Source of the DNA: Bacteriovorax sp. BSW11_IV
GTDB taxonomy: Bacteria; Bdellovibrionota; Bacteriovoracia; Bacteriovoracales; Bacteriovoracaceae
Length of the DNA: 64,000 nucleotides
Assembly: GCF_000447755.1 (NCBI RefSeq)
Contig: NZ_AUNE01000050.1
Coordinates: 1-64,000 of the forward strand
Reading direction: 5' to 3'
Shown: positions 51,613 through 62,400 of the stretch, one piece after another
Position numbering within the stretch: the first letter of the stretch is position 1
How the letters are laid out: each line of letters starts with the position of its first letter
The notes under the pieces: model-generated
Seen by the model: the letters and a program-made list of their open reading frames with translations, nothing else
What the model was told of the DNA's origin: nothing
Database searches by the model: none
Made by a program: the position numbers and the translations under genes

Positions 51613-52371
51613 TTAAGAAAACCTTGGTTTTCTTTTCTCACCAAAGGCCGCCACGGCCTCTTTAAGCGCCTCTCCCTTGAGCAAAGAGGCGAATGCTTCA
51701 CACTCTTCATCTATGGCCTTTTTCATCTCGCCAATAAGTGGCGATTTTATAAGTCTTTTTGTTTCCATCAAAGAAACAAGTGGCTTTTCCAGAAGGCGAT
51801 TGGCCTGGGCCAAGGCGTGGGCATTTACATCTTCTGATTTTACAATCTCATTAATTATTCCAAGACTCATGGCCTCTTGTGCACAGAACATATCGCCGAA
51901 CATAAGAAGTTTGGCCGCTTGTTGGTGACTTATAAGTCGAGGTAGTAAAAAGCTTGAGGCCGCTTCTGGACATAGTCCTAAATTTACGAATGGAAGCATA
52001 AATTTTGCTGTGTCACTGGCATAAACTAGATCACAATGAAATAGCAGTGTTGTACCAATTCCAATTGCAACTCCTGAAACAGCTGCAATAAGAGGTTTTG
52101 GAAATTCAATTAACGCCAACATAAAATCCCAGGCGGGCGCAGAAGTTGAATCCGCTGCATTTTTTAGAAAATCAGCAAGATCATTTCCTGCAGTGAAGAC
52201 CTCTTCTTGACCTTGGATGATGGCCACTTTTATTTTTGGATCCGTGGCCCCTTGGCGCAAAGCTTTGGCAAGAGTGGCATACATATCTGATGTAATGGAA
52301 TTTTTCTTTGCGGGACGATTGAATGTTAAAGTTAAAATACCATTATCAATTTGTTCTAATATATCACTCAT
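51613..52371 (-). CDS. Enoyl-CoA hydratase/isomerase family protein
   Basis: A 252-residue crotonase. Oxyanion-hole segments are visible: FTAGNDLADF (near residue 56) and AAVSGVAIGIGTTLLFHCDLVYA (near 100), with CPEAASS at about residue 135. The 'GND' motif suggests the enoyl-CoA delta-isomerase/PaaG-like branch rather than a hydratase. It probably acts in fatty acid or aromatic acyl-CoA breakdown. It appears to be a single-gene unit. Confidence 0.9.
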   Translation of the reverse strand: MSDILEQIDNGILTLTFNRPAKKNSITSDMYATLAKALRQGATDPKIKVAIIQGQEEVFTAGNDLADFLKNAADSTSAPAWDFMLALIEFPKPLIAAVSGVAIGIGTTLLFHCDLVYASDTAKFMLPFVNLGLCPEAASSFLLPRLISHQQAAKLLMFGDMFCAQEAMSLGIINEIVKSEDVNAHALAQANRLLEKPLVSLMETKRLIKSPLIGEMKKAIDEECEAFASLLKGEALKEAVAAFGEKRKPRFS

Positions 52372-52467
52372 AAACGATCCTTTTTTTTAATACTTAGATT
52401 ATCATTATGAGAAGTGATGTCGTCAAATGAAGAATGGGGCCCAAATTCTTGGGTCCCAATCATTATC

Positions 52468-52740
52468 TTAATCGTGGCAGCGAACTTTTCCACGTACACA
52501 CATAAATCTTATGTTTATACCTGGCGTCCATTTAGAGTAGATCGTCGTCCAGCTCGAGTAGCCTGCATTGGCACATTTTCTATCAGCATTGGCCCTATAA
52601 TCTTCTACGGCCGATCTTTTGTGTTCGTATTCAGAAGCAAAGAGATAATCTGTACAACCTCCAACGCTTTTGACAACTCTGTCATTGGCAAAACTTGATA
52701 GAGAGGCAAGTGTTAGAACTGTGATCAATAGTGTTTTCAT
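52468..52740 (-). CDS. Small cysteine-containing exported protein
   Basis: A 90-residue protein with a signal peptide (about 1-18, SSFAND). Four cysteines (GGCTDY, DRKCANAG, FMCVRG, VRCHD) are probably paired in disulphides. No family is recognised. An AAGGAGA ribosome site precedes the ATG. Confidence 0.65.
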   Translation of the reverse strand: MKTLLITVLTLASLSSFANDRVVKSVGGCTDYLFASEYEHKRSAVEDYRANADRKCANAGYSSWTTIYSKWTPGINIRFMCVRGKVRCHD

Positions 52741-52832
52741 TTTGTTCTCCTTTTTTTTGGAGACAATAAGGAATAATCAGTTTTATTCCAATGAACATTT
52801 ATGAACATCTTTATAGATTGGGAAATATTCCT

Positions 52833-53660
52833 TTATTTCGGCCCATTTAAAAGGCTCAGAAGTTCATTATATCTTTGTATTTGATTATGTTTTTGAAGCC
52901 CTTTAAGCAAGATAGAGGATTTCTTTTCAATTTCATCTTCAATGAGCTTTCTTTTAACTTCATCATCTGTGTGTTTTTCATTTAAAATATTTATCAGAGA
53001 CTTAACACGCCAGTAGTCCATGGCATCATACATTGTTGAAAGTTGATCTTCATGACCACCATACTTATTAATGAGGTAGTCTGAAATAAAGCCGACTTCT
53101 TCTTTGAGTAGAATTTTTAGCCACAGATCATAGTCTTCACAGATCGTCATTTCTTCGTTGAAAAAGTTAAATTGACTTCCCAATTCTCTTTTCATTAAAA
53201 CGGTAGAAGGCGATATAAGGCAAGTGGCAAGCGATCTCTCTAAAATTCGATCATTGCTTTTATCGAATTTTTTTGGAGCGTTCACTCTCATACCATTTCT
53301 AATCCAGTTCTCGTTACTATGAATAAAGTTGATCTTGGGATTTAATAAGTGAAATTGATTTTGTTTTTCTAATTTATGAGAGAGCCACTCATCGTCTGAA
53401 TCTAAAAATGCGATCCATTCGCTCGATGAATGCTCAATGCCGTAATTTCGTGCTGCGCTTACACCTTTGTTTTTTTGGAAGAGGTAATGAATATTCTTTT
53501 TTTCTAAATAAGGTTTAACGATATCTTTCGTGTCATCAGTGGAACCATCATCAACAATAATCAAATTATAGTCTTTATACGTCTGGCCAAGAACAGATTC
53601 GATGGCCCTAATAATTGTTCTAGAGCGGTTGTATGTGGGGATAATGATATCTATAAACAT
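52833..53660 (-). CDS. Family 2 glycosyltransferase
   Basis: A 275-residue GT2 enzyme transferring a sugar from a nucleotide donor. The Rossmann start MFIDIIIPTYNRS, the nucleotide-binding DDGSTDDT near residue 37, GVSAARNYGIE, and the catalytic metal motif FLDSDDEW (near 90) are all present. It may act in cell-surface polysaccharide synthesis; no surface-polysaccharide cluster is nearby. The ATG at 53660 gives a standard N-terminus; an upstream ATG at 53696 is in frame. Confidence 0.9.
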   Translation of the reverse strand: MFIDIIIPTYNRSRTIIRAIESVLGQTYKDYNLIIVDDGSTDDTKDIVKPYLEKKNIHYLFQKNKGVSAARNYGIEHSSSEWIAFLDSDDEWLSHKLEKQNQFHLLNPKINFIHSNENWIRNGMRVNAPKKFDKSNDRILERSLATCLISPSTVLMKRELGSQFNFFNEEMTICEDYDLWLKILLKEEVGFISDYLINKYGGHEDQLSTMYDAMDYWRVKSLINILNEKHTDDEVKRKLIEDEIEKKSSILLKGLQKHNQIQRYNELLSLLNGPK

Positions 53661-53766
53661 TTTCAAATTATAGCTTAAATCTTGCGATAAGACCATCTCT
53701 TCGCGATTTACTAATAAGGTCCAGTTTGTTATAATGGTCTCTTTTCTTAAAGTAAGGAGCGCGACC

Positions 53767-55026
53767 GTGAAAGAATTTTATGCCATCGACTTTGGTACTT
53801 CGAACTCCTTACTTGCACATATTGATGCGTCTGGAGTTTCTAAACTAATCCCCATGGACCATGACGGAGACGTTATGCTTAAGTCCCTCATTTTTACACC
53901 AACATTACGTGAATGGTATTTTGGTAAACATGCTATTGAAATGCGTGAGGAAAATGACGGAGAAGGACGCTTTTTTAGATCTATTAAAAAATTTCTGGCC
54001 GAATCAAATTTTAAAGGGACTGAAGTTCACGGACAGATGATGCCCATCGAAAAACTTGTTTCTACATTTTTGAAACATATGAAAAAACAGGCCGACAAAG
54101 CGACTGGTAAAGATATTAAAAATGTCGTTCTTGGGCGTCCTGCTCGTTATTCATTAGATGATGAAAAAGATAAACTGGCAGAACAAAGAATGATGGCCGC
54201 GGCCAAACTTGCAGGCTTTGATGAAATTCTCTTTTGCCCAGAGCCTCTTGCCGCCGGTTTAAGTATTGCTAAAAGTGAAACTGAGGAACTTGTAATGATT
54301 GCGGACTTTGGTGGGGGGACGTCTGATTTTACCATCCTGAAAGTTCACAATAGAAATTATTCTACAGATGACGTTATGGGGATGAGTGGTGTTTTTTTAG
54401 CTGGAGATGCCCTCGATGGTCGTATGATGAAGGAGTTTATTTCTCCACACTTTGGCTCTCGCATTGAATATCGTATTCCCTTTAATGATGGTCTTTTAAA
54501 ATTTCCTAAAAAACTTATGAACATTCTTTGTTCACCCGCTCATATTTCAGTTTTACGTGAAAGAGAAACTTGGGACTTTTTAAAAGAAATTCAAACATAC
54601 AGCGTAAATGAAGAGTATAAGAGACAATTGTCACAACTCTTTATTTTAGTAGAGGAGCAATTGGCCTACCCAATCTATAGAGAAATTGAAAAAACCAAAA
54701 TTGATCTCAGTTCAACGCCTGTAGGTCATTTCCAATTTTTACACCCAGGAATCAAAATCCACGAAGATATTTCAGAAGGGGATTACAAAGAATCTATTTC
54801 TGAGGTGGTGGCAAAAATTAAGGATTCAATGTTGGAATCATTCACTCAAAACGATCTTGAACCAAAAGATATTCAAAGAGTCTACATTACAGGGGGGACG
54901 GGTCAGTCACCTTATATTCAAGAAATGCTTAGAAATGTATTTGGCGCCAATAAAATATCTGGAGGAGAAGTCTTCCAATCTGTTATTAGTGGTCTTGCCG
55001 AATTTGCAAAACTTCAACAGTTATAA
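53767..55026 (+). CDS. Hsp70-like protein, YegD-type
   Basis: A 419-residue protein with the actin/Hsp70 ATPase fold only: YAIDFGTSNSLLA at the N-terminus (phosphate 1), MIADFGGGTSDF near residue 190 (phosphate 2) and YITGGTGQSPYIQ near 380 (adenosine region). The peptide-binding domain of DnaK is missing, as in YegD. Start GTG at 53767 behind an AAGGAGCG site. An inverted repeat (55042-55075) follows. Confidence 0.88.
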   Translation: MKEFYAIDFGTSNSLLAHIDASGVSKLIPMDHDGDVMLKSLIFTPTLREWYFGKHAIEMREENDGEGRFFRSIKKFLAESNFKGTEVHGQMMPIEKLVSTFLKHMKKQADKATGKDIKNVVLGRPARYSLDDEKDKLAEQRMMAAAKLAGFDEILFCPEPLAAGLSIAKSETEELVMIADFGGGTSDFTILKVHNRNYSTDDVMGMSGVFLAGDALDGRMMKEFISPHFGSRIEYRIPFNDGLLKFPKKLMNILCSPAHISVLRERETWDFLKEIQTYSVNEEYKRQLSQLFILVEEQLAYPIYREIEKTKIDLSSTPVGHFQFLHPGIKIHEDISEGDYKESISEVVAKIKDSMLESFTQNDLEPKDIQRVYITGGTGQSPYIQEMLRNVFGANKISGGEVFQSVISGLAEFAKLQQL

Positions 55027-55166
55027 CTAGATAGCTTTTTCCACGAAGGTCTTTTTATAAAAGAAGATCTTCGTGTCTAATTCTTTTACGGCCTTATAAA
55101 TAGTACCCTTTCAATATACAAATATTCCTGAACGACTATAGTTTCTAGTTATTAAGGAGTATTTCT

Positions 55167-56162
55167 ATGATTAAGAATTTGATTCCATTATTGATTTTAT
55201 CAACTGCACTTGTGGCCTGTAATGAATCTGGCCGAAAGAGCAGCGTTAGCAATGATAATATTACAAATCTCGTCGCAACAGCTTCTATGACAGAAGTTTC
55301 CTTAGAGAGAGTTAAGAAAATTAGTGCTGGCGGACTCGACTTCTTCTACGATCCTGAAACACTCTACTTTGAAACAGCGGTTGGCAATATATTAAGAGAT
55401 AGGGCAAGTGGTGAGCGTGTTGCTGAAATCACTTTGATAGAAGGTTCTACGATCAAAGGTGTCACTATTGATACTTCAGGGACTAATCCAAAGCTAAATA
55501 TTAGTAATGGTGAAAGATCTCTTAGCGTTGAAATTTTAAGTCTTAAAGATGTAGAGCGCATCCTTCCTCATAATATCTATGACAGAAAAGGTGGCAATAA
55601 AAAGAATATTCTTTTTGATACAATCACAGTTTCTAAAGAAGATAGGGCCCAGTATCAAAACTATGCCCAAGACGTATCAGAAGCACCTATTCAAAATCTA
55701 ACGGCAAATATTCTCGATATCGGTCCCAAAAAAATGGGAACTTATGAATTTTGGTTCAATCATGAATTAAAAATGGTTCGTGAAAATGAGCGCACATCTC
55801 TTAGAGAGCGCTCTTTTGAAATTATCGAGAGCATTGATATGACTAGTGCTGAAGAAGATAATTTTAAAGTTGAAGTTAGCTACAAAGAGTTGGATTCAGA
55901 ATACAATATTTTCGAATTTGTTATTAGAAATGTAGACGATAATGGTGCCTTTGTAACTTCGAATCCTATAAGTGCTCTAGGACATAAGTGTAATGGTTTC
56001 CGCTACAGCTCAAGCATTACTTCCAAGCGCGTAGAAGATGGAATCAAGTACACACTTCCAGTGAATAAAAGCATGGTTCAAAACTGTCTAAAGTCTGATC
56101 AATTGACAGGAAAGATCTATGTTTTTGACAGCTTACTGAACTTTAAGGCCATTAATTTTTAA
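55167..56162 (+). CDS. Putative lipoprotein heading the ankyrin operon
   Basis: A 331-residue protein with a lipoprotein signal (ALVAC, Cys18). The mature part is a serine-rich linker followed by beta-rich sequence. Two cysteines (GHKCNGF, MVQNCLK) lie near the end. No family is recognised. It is the first of six genes (55167-63847) in the same direction; later members overlap. AAGGAG ribosome site. Confidence 0.75.
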   Translation: MIKNLIPLLILSTALVACNESGRKSSVSNDNITNLVATASMTEVSLERVKKISAGGLDFFYDPETLYFETAVGNILRDRASGERVAEITLIEGSTIKGVTIDTSGTNPKLNISNGERSLSVEILSLKDVERILPHNIYDRKGGNKKNILFDTITVSKEDRAQYQNYAQDVSEAPIQNLTANILDIGPKKMGTYEFWFNHELKMVRENERTSLRERSFEIIESIDMTSAEEDNFKVEVSYKELDSEYNIFEFVIRNVDDNGAFVTSNPISALGHKCNGFRYSSSITSKRVEDGIKYTLPVNKSMVQNCLKSDQLTGKIYVFDSLLNFKAINF

Positions 56163-56183
56163 TTATCTAAAGGGAGAACCTTA

Positions 56184-56825
56184 ATGAAATATCTTATCTT
56201 TGTTGGCATGTTAATTGCTTCATTTGGAGCATCAGCAAATTACTGTGAAAACAGTCTCGTGGAAATTGAGCGATATATAAAAAATGAATTTCCTGTGGCC
56301 CCAATTATTGATTATGGCTGCTTGAATTCATCAAATGAATATGTAAGAGGGGCCCTAGATATTTATGCTGAACAACTTGAAGGTTTGTTTGTCAGAATCG
56401 AAAATTTAGAAGATGAGGCCAAGCAATTAAGGAATAAATACTTAGGTCAGATTGATAAAATTGAAGAAGAAATACTCGTTGATCTTGGAAATAATGCTTT
56501 AGATAAAGGAAAAATCTTCCAAGCAGTAGTTAACCTTAGTCAAGATATTGCCGTGAATTCAAGATTATTCATGGTGCAAAGAGATAATATGATTGCGATG
56601 GGCTCTTTACTAGGATTGTTTTTGCCCCATTTAAAAGGTGATGATGTCACTGTTCAACAAAAGCTGGGTTATGAGTCTGTTGAAGAAGTGACGACACTAA
56701 GAAACTATTTAATTGATTACGGTAGGGACTTAAGAGACGCGCCAGTAGAAATTCAAGTAGCTCTTGATCAACTGGAGTCGGTAAATCAAAGAATAAATTT
56801 AATATGGAAAAACTATTTGCAATAA
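56184..56825 (+). CDS. Exported helical protein, unknown
   Basis: A 213-residue protein with a signal peptide (about 1-18, SASANY). Two cysteines (NYCENS; YGCLNSS) flank a short N-terminal domain. The rest is helical with coiled-coil potential (RIENLEDEAKQLRNKYL). Second gene of the ankyrin operon; its last 22 bp overlap the next gene. Confidence 0.7.
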   Translation: MKYLIFVGMLIASFGASANYCENSLVEIERYIKNEFPVAPIIDYGCLNSSNEYVRGALDIYAEQLEGLFVRIENLEDEAKQLRNKYLGQIDKIEEEILVDLGNNALDKGKIFQAVVNLSQDIAVNSRLFMVQRDNMIAMGSLLGLFLPHLKGDDVTVQQKLGYESVEEVTTLRNYLIDYGRDLRDAPVEIQVALDQLESVNQRINLIWKNYLQ

Positions 56826-57751
56826 TATTCTTCGTATTTTCTCAGGCCATTCTAGCAGATGGCCTTGAGCTTTCTGCTGGTCAAATCCTCTCATTTCGCA
56901 ATTTCGAACTCGATAAAAAAGAACAAGTTTATAAGGCCCATCTCGAATATCTCATTTTAAACGATAAATCATACTTTCTCGTACCTGAGCGATTTTCAAA
57001 TAAAAGTGTAAAACTAGTCATAGATAATTTAATCGTAAAAGGTGAGGCCTATCTTGGTCAAACATTTGATGAGAACACAGGTGTTTTACAAAATGTTGGG
57101 AACCCTGGAACTTATTATTGGCAAAAACACGTTGCACGCGCTGCAAATGGTAAAAATGGAGTTGATTATTCTCAAGATGATAAACCTGAATATGGTGGCG
57201 GTGATCGTGGTCGTGATGGACGCGATGGCGAAAATGGAAGAAGTGGACGCAATTCTATTAACCATCTCGTAATTGATGCCAATATCTCAAGACTTGATAA
57301 GTTAACGGTCTTTCTTGTGGCCCAAAGTGGCGGCCATGGAGGAAGAGGAGGAAGAGGCCAGGCCGGTAGTGATGCAAAATGTGATCGCAACGCAGGTGGC
57401 GATGGCGGAAATGGTGGCGCTGGTGCTATTGGTGGTGCTGGTGGCAGTGTTGGTAATATTACATTTAAATGGAAAGCTATAAACCCTATTCTAGAAACGG
57501 GAAGTGCTCCTTTTGGACTTCACTTTGTTCAAATTCCAGGTGCCAATGGCTTCCCTGAGGCCGGTGGTCCGGGTGGTAATGGCGGTGACGAAGTTGTTTG
57601 TAAAGTATTGTGGCAAAAAGTAGGAAGAAGAAGTGGTGGTCATGCTGGGCATGAAGGCAGACATGGTTGGGATAAAATTGATAAAACGAAATATTTACAA
57701 TTAGGAAATGTAGGTAAGGTTGAAGTCATCAACAAGGAGAGAAGCGAATGA
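56804..57751 (+). CDS. Exported collagen-like glycine-rich protein
   Basis: A 315-residue protein with a signal peptide (about 1-18, ILADG). After a beta-rich first third, residues about 125-150 are collagen-like (GRDGRDGENGRSGRN). Two more glycine-rich blocks follow at about 175-225 (GGHGGRGGRGQAGSD; GGDGGNGGAGAIGG) and 250-265 and 280-295. It contains few cysteines. Such sequences form extended fibres or surface structures. Third gene of the ankyrin operon, overlapping both neighbours. Confidence 0.75.
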   Translation: MEKLFAIIFFVFSQAILADGLELSAGQILSFRNFELDKKEQVYKAHLEYLILNDKSYFLVPERFSNKSVKLVIDNLIVKGEAYLGQTFDENTGVLQNVGNPGTYYWQKHVARAANGKNGVDYSQDDKPEYGGGDRGRDGRDGENGRSGRNSINHLVIDANISRLDKLTVFLVAQSGGHGGRGGRGQAGSDAKCDRNAGGDGGNGGAGAIGGAGGSVGNITFKWKAINPILETGSAPFGLHFVQIPGANGFPEAGGPGGNGGDEVVCKVLWQKVGRRSGGHAGHEGRHGWDKIDKTKYLQLGNVGKVEVINKERSE

Positions 57752-59478
57752 AATTCTCTCTTATTTTTTCAATGATGATTTTCTTCAACGTACAAGCTAA
57801 AGAATTAGACCTCTCGCTTATCCAAAGTGGAGAGTTAAAATATGAATCTTCTCTAGACGCCTCGAATCTTAGTGGCAGCAACCTTTTTTGTCGTAAAATT
57901 ATCGCCCAAAACGTCAATTACACTGAATTCGGATCAAGTATTTATACTGAGGATTTATCATTTCGTAATTTGATGTTTAAGCAAAATGAAAATAAGAGTA
58001 TTCGCTCTGTTGTTTCACAAGATTTGCTCGATATTGCTGATCTTTATCCTGAACTGGAAGTTAGCTTAAGTGACATTCAATTCCTATCAGAGTGTGAAAA
58101 TAGTGATGCACGCTTTAATAATATCTATATCCTCGATAAGGGAGATCAATGTGGCAAAGCGGTTGAGCTGAAAAAAGCTATTTATGATCCCATTAATAAT
58201 GAACTTTTAAATATTTCAAAAATTGATATCTCCGTTTCAGCGAAGACCAAGATTTTTAATCTTAACTATGACGACAAAATTCTCGTTTATGAAGACAATA
58301 AAATTATTCTTCTGAATAAGTTTAATGATAAATCAATTCTAGTTGATGTAGATTTCAAATCTGAGATTGTTGTGGGCGCAATCTCCATAGATAAAAATAT
58401 CTTCGTGATCGCAACTTATGATATTGAAGGGGTAAAGCTTTATAAGTTTCAGCAATCTTCATCTGAAAATGGATCTAAAGTCGCACAAATATCTGTTTTG
58501 CAAACACAAATTGCTAAAATTCATCTGCCAACTGAGAATGAAGGTATTTCAAACTTTGATGAAGTTGTGAGACAATTAAAAAACGAAAAAGAAAATGTCG
58601 CTAATTCACTTAAATTTTATCTTAATTCAAAAAGAGGCTATGAGACAATTGATTTGATTGTGATATCAAGTACCCCGTCATTTCTCAAATACCATACTCA
58701 AGTAAATACTGATAAATGGATTTATGAGGGAGCACAAAGGTATTCTTTTTTCAATACTTTCACAAGTGGCCTAAAGTTTATCCATTCATATAAAATAGAA
58801 TTTCAAGACAATTTTAGAATCGTCAACTCAAATAGTGTAAGCGATTCAGAAGTTCCATCATTAATCTTTTCTGGTGGCCATTTCCCAATCGATGGTCAAG
58901 GACGTGTTTTAAAATTCAAAGATACTCAACTCCATATAAGTGGAAATAATATCTTCAATGCTTATGAAATGGCAGCGACTAAGAATAATGATTTTTGTTC
59001 TCCACTTTCTATTATTTCTGATAGAACTGATGATATTTCGAAAGGCGGAATTAACGATTTTTATAATGGTAAAACGCACCTGACGATGGCCGTTAAGAAA
59101 AAGGATTATAATAAAGTTCTAGAACTATTAAGCGCTGGTGCAGATGTTAATAAAAAAGATGTTTTAAGAAAATCTCCGATTGATTACGCTTTATTAGTTA
59201 AAGATAGTAATATTTTAGAACTCCTCTTTTTTAATGGTGCTACGCTAAAAGGCACGGGTTCAACTTCCATAATGAATTTATTTAATAGATTATTCGACAA
59301 TGCAGAAATTCAATCTGCACAAGAATTAGAGAATAATGCCAAGATTTTTAAAACTTACTACAAGCATATATCAACTCTTGAATCTCAGTTCATTAAAGTT
59401 GATGAAATGTTGAAAATTAAGGCCGTCGTACAATCAAGCTCGGTTTTAAAACCAGTCATCGGGGAGATTCTTAAATGA
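57748..59478 (+). CDS. Exported protein with C-terminal ankyrin repeats
   Basis: A 576-residue protein with a signal peptide (about 1-15, VQAKE). Residues 20-430 are an unassigned, beta-rich region. Residues about 445-505 hold two ankyrin repeats (KTHLTMAVKKKDYNKVLELL; SAGADVNKKDVLRKSPIDYA), followed by a helical tail. It starts in an ATGA overlap with the collagen-like gene and ends in an ATGA overlap with the giant gene. Exported ankyrin proteins usually mediate protein binding at the surface or in a partner cell. Confidence 0.75.
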   Translation: MKFSLIFSMMIFFNVQAKELDLSLIQSGELKYESSLDASNLSGSNLFCRKIIAQNVNYTEFGSSIYTEDLSFRNLMFKQNENKSIRSVVSQDLLDIADLYPELEVSLSDIQFLSECENSDARFNNIYILDKGDQCGKAVELKKAIYDPINNELLNISKIDISVSAKTKIFNLNYDDKILVYEDNKIILLNKFNDKSILVDVDFKSEIVVGAISIDKNIFVIATYDIEGVKLYKFQQSSSENGSKVAQISVLQTQIAKIHLPTENEGISNFDEVVRQLKNEKENVANSLKFYLNSKRGYETIDLIVISSTPSFLKYHTQVNTDKWIYEGAQRYSFFNTFTSGLKFIHSYKIEFQDNFRIVNSNSVSDSEVPSLIFSGGHFPIDGQGRVLKFKDTQLHISGNNIFNAYEMAATKNNDFCSPLSIISDRTDDISKGGINDFYNGKTHLTMAVKKKDYNKVLELLSAGADVNKKDVLRKSPIDYALLVKDSNILELLFFNGATLKGTGSTSIMNLFNRLFDNAEIQSAQELENNAKIFKTYYKHISTLESQFIKVDEMLKIKAVVQSSSVLKPVIGEILK

Positions 59479-62400
59479 TCTCTAAACTAATTATCCTCGT
59501 GATGACTTTGTTAAGCTTTAGGGCCCACTCATTATCTTTAGATACTAAAAAACTTATTGATGCAGGCAATCTTTCAAGTATTGAGAAACTTGATACTAAA
59601 GAACTTGATGGTGCCTCTCTTGATGAGGCCGGAAGATCGGCACTCATGTATGCAATTCAGAAAAAAGAGTATGGGATTGCAAAATATCTTATCACGAGAA
59701 ATCTAGGTGTGAATGCGCGTGATTACCTAGGGCGATCTCCTTTATTGTTTGCCGCAATGAATGTGGAACAAAGTACATTTATGTCATTTCTATTGGAAAG
59801 TGGCATTGATTTTTTTGCTAAAGATAGAAGGGGACGTGGCCTTGATTATTACATGGCCAAAAATAAATCTCAATCCATTCAAAAACTCATTAAGAATAAG
59901 GCGCTATCTCAAAAAGGGCCATCGAAAGAACAAAATTTGGCCCTTCAAAAAGCCCTTGATTCTGGTGAGGTTTCAGAAATTGAAAAATACCTTGGTCTTT
60001 ATAAAACCTTGCATTTTAGTATTGATGGCAAGGGTGTCGTCGAATACTTGATAGTTTCTGGTGCCATTAAAAAATGGAGTTTAAAAGTTCTTGCAAAGTA
60101 CGGTGTTGATGTTCTTGCAGATGGTGTTGCTCAAGAACTAATCAAAAGTGAGCTTTTTGAACATTTTAGAGAGATCTCAAAATATAAATTTAATCTTCAA
60201 GATGAGAACAAAAGAGATATTATTCAATTGGCACTGGTTCACAAGGCACCAAGTGATATTACTGTTGATCTTATTAATAGGCAGCGAGATCTAGCAATTA
60301 GTGATATTAATAACAATAATTATCTTCATTTGGCCCTTACGCATGATTCAGATAAACGAGTATTAGATATCCTAAAACAAAAGGGTGTTAGTACCATACA
60401 ATATAATACTGAAGGTAAGTCTCCCGCAATGATTGAAGTGGATCAATCTAGTCCTGAAGAGATATTGACTATTTTAAAGGCCAATTCAAATAATCTAAAT
60501 GTTAAAAATCAAAAAGGTGATGATCTTGTTATGTATATAGCAAAAGTATCACCTACTGTTATCAAAAATAATATTCAATTGATTCAGTCTTTAAAATATG
60601 ACTTTAATTCAAGAAATGATCTAGGACAAAATGCATTATCTATTGTCGGTGTTAAGCTTGATAGCTCACGCATTGATTCGAAGGATTTAAATAAAATACC
60701 AGAAGCTAAAAAAGATTTAAATCAGCTTAATGAATACAAGGTTGATGGTGCTTTTTCTCACAAAGAAATTTTGGAAGACTCTTATCTCGGTGATCGAGTC
60801 TTTGATGATCTTGTAAATTCCCTTGTTTCGGAACATTTAAAAGATTTAGAGAACCAGTATATTCAAAAGTATCTTTCTCATGATGACAGTAATTCTGATT
60901 CATTAAAACTTGATATTAAAAGTAGAAAAAATGCTATCAAGCAATTAGAAAACAATTCTCATAACCTCGCATCACGTGAAAGAGAACTTTTAGCTTTATT
61001 AGAGAGCGGTCGCTTATCAACTCGTGATGGGGACTTTAGAAGATCTCATGAGCAATATAGTCAATTGACGAACGAATTGATTCAAAAAGTAAACGAGTTA
61101 AAAAACTACGTTAATTATATCAATGAAGATTTCACGGAGCTTTCTTCCAAAAAATCAGAACTCGAATCGATAATTAACCTTTTTAAAGGTGGTAAAGATA
61201 AATTTTCCATGGAAATAAAGGATAAAAGAGACTTTCTGACAAATTTTAAAGAAGAAATCACTATTACCATTAAGTCATACGAAGCTCAAAGAAGAAAATC
61301 TCTGGATTTTATTCGTTATGAGTATGATGACGCTGTATCTCGTTTAAATGATGCTAAAAATAATCTTAATGAAGTTGGACATAAAAGAAATCGTGCCGAA
61401 AATGCCTATAATGACCTATACAATAAGCGTAAACAATATGAAGCAAACGAAAACCACCCTGGACATAATCCAAATGATTGTCAGTGGACTGGATTAAAAA
61501 TCTCTGCTGATAAACGTCTACCAGGTTTAGAATCAAATATGAAAGCTAGCGTTAAAGAATACGAGCGCTATGAGAGATATTACCAAGAAGCGAAAAGCTA
61601 TGAGAATAGAGTTTCTAATAAATATACAAAAGAAAAATCTGTTGTTGAAAAGGAAATTTTAGAGTTTCAAAAAGATCAACAAAATCGCTTCAAGACTATT
61701 GAGAGAAATACAATTAACGAAATTTCATCACTTGAAGGACAAAGAGAGCTTGATTACAATGAGGTTTCGGCCGAAGTTACGGCGCTTATACAAAATGTAG
61801 AGTTGAAATATGGTCCTATTGATAGCGTTACTTCTTCATGGAAGATCATTTATGATTATGCCTCACAATTAAGTAGTGTCGATAGTCTCAAGTCTAAGGT
61901 TGCCTGTTTTTTCGGTAGCAGTTGTTCACCACTTATCGATACAAAAGCTCTAGAAGGCACTAAAATAGGGGACCAGTTTATAGCTCTATCGTCTCAAATT
62001 GCTGCTACCTACGAGCAGTATATGCACAAAGAGCTGCAATTTAACTCAGTTACCCATTTACAGCGCTCATTTGATCAAACTGTTAGTGAACTCAATAGTG
62101 TTAGGCAGAATAAAGATTCAAATGCTTTAAAAATCCGTGATTACAGAGCTGAACTAGGCCGATTGGAAGAAGAACTTTCTTCTTTACAGTTGGGTGAAAA
62201 CAAAGACTTTTCTGATTTGCTGGAGTTGGAAAAACGCCTCTATCAAGGGTTGGATGTTTCCTTAGATAGCTTAAAATTAAAACGTGCTGATCATGGTATC
62301 AGAAGTACCCGCGGCTTAAATGAATTTACTAAAAAAACTGAAATTTTAGAGTATTCACTCCATTTGTCTGATATTAGTGATGAGGAAATTATCTCTAAAA

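Noticed and set aside
57172-57390. Proline-rich leftward ORF in the collagen-like gene
   Set aside because: It is the mirror of GGT/GGC glycine codons, so proline-rich by necessity.
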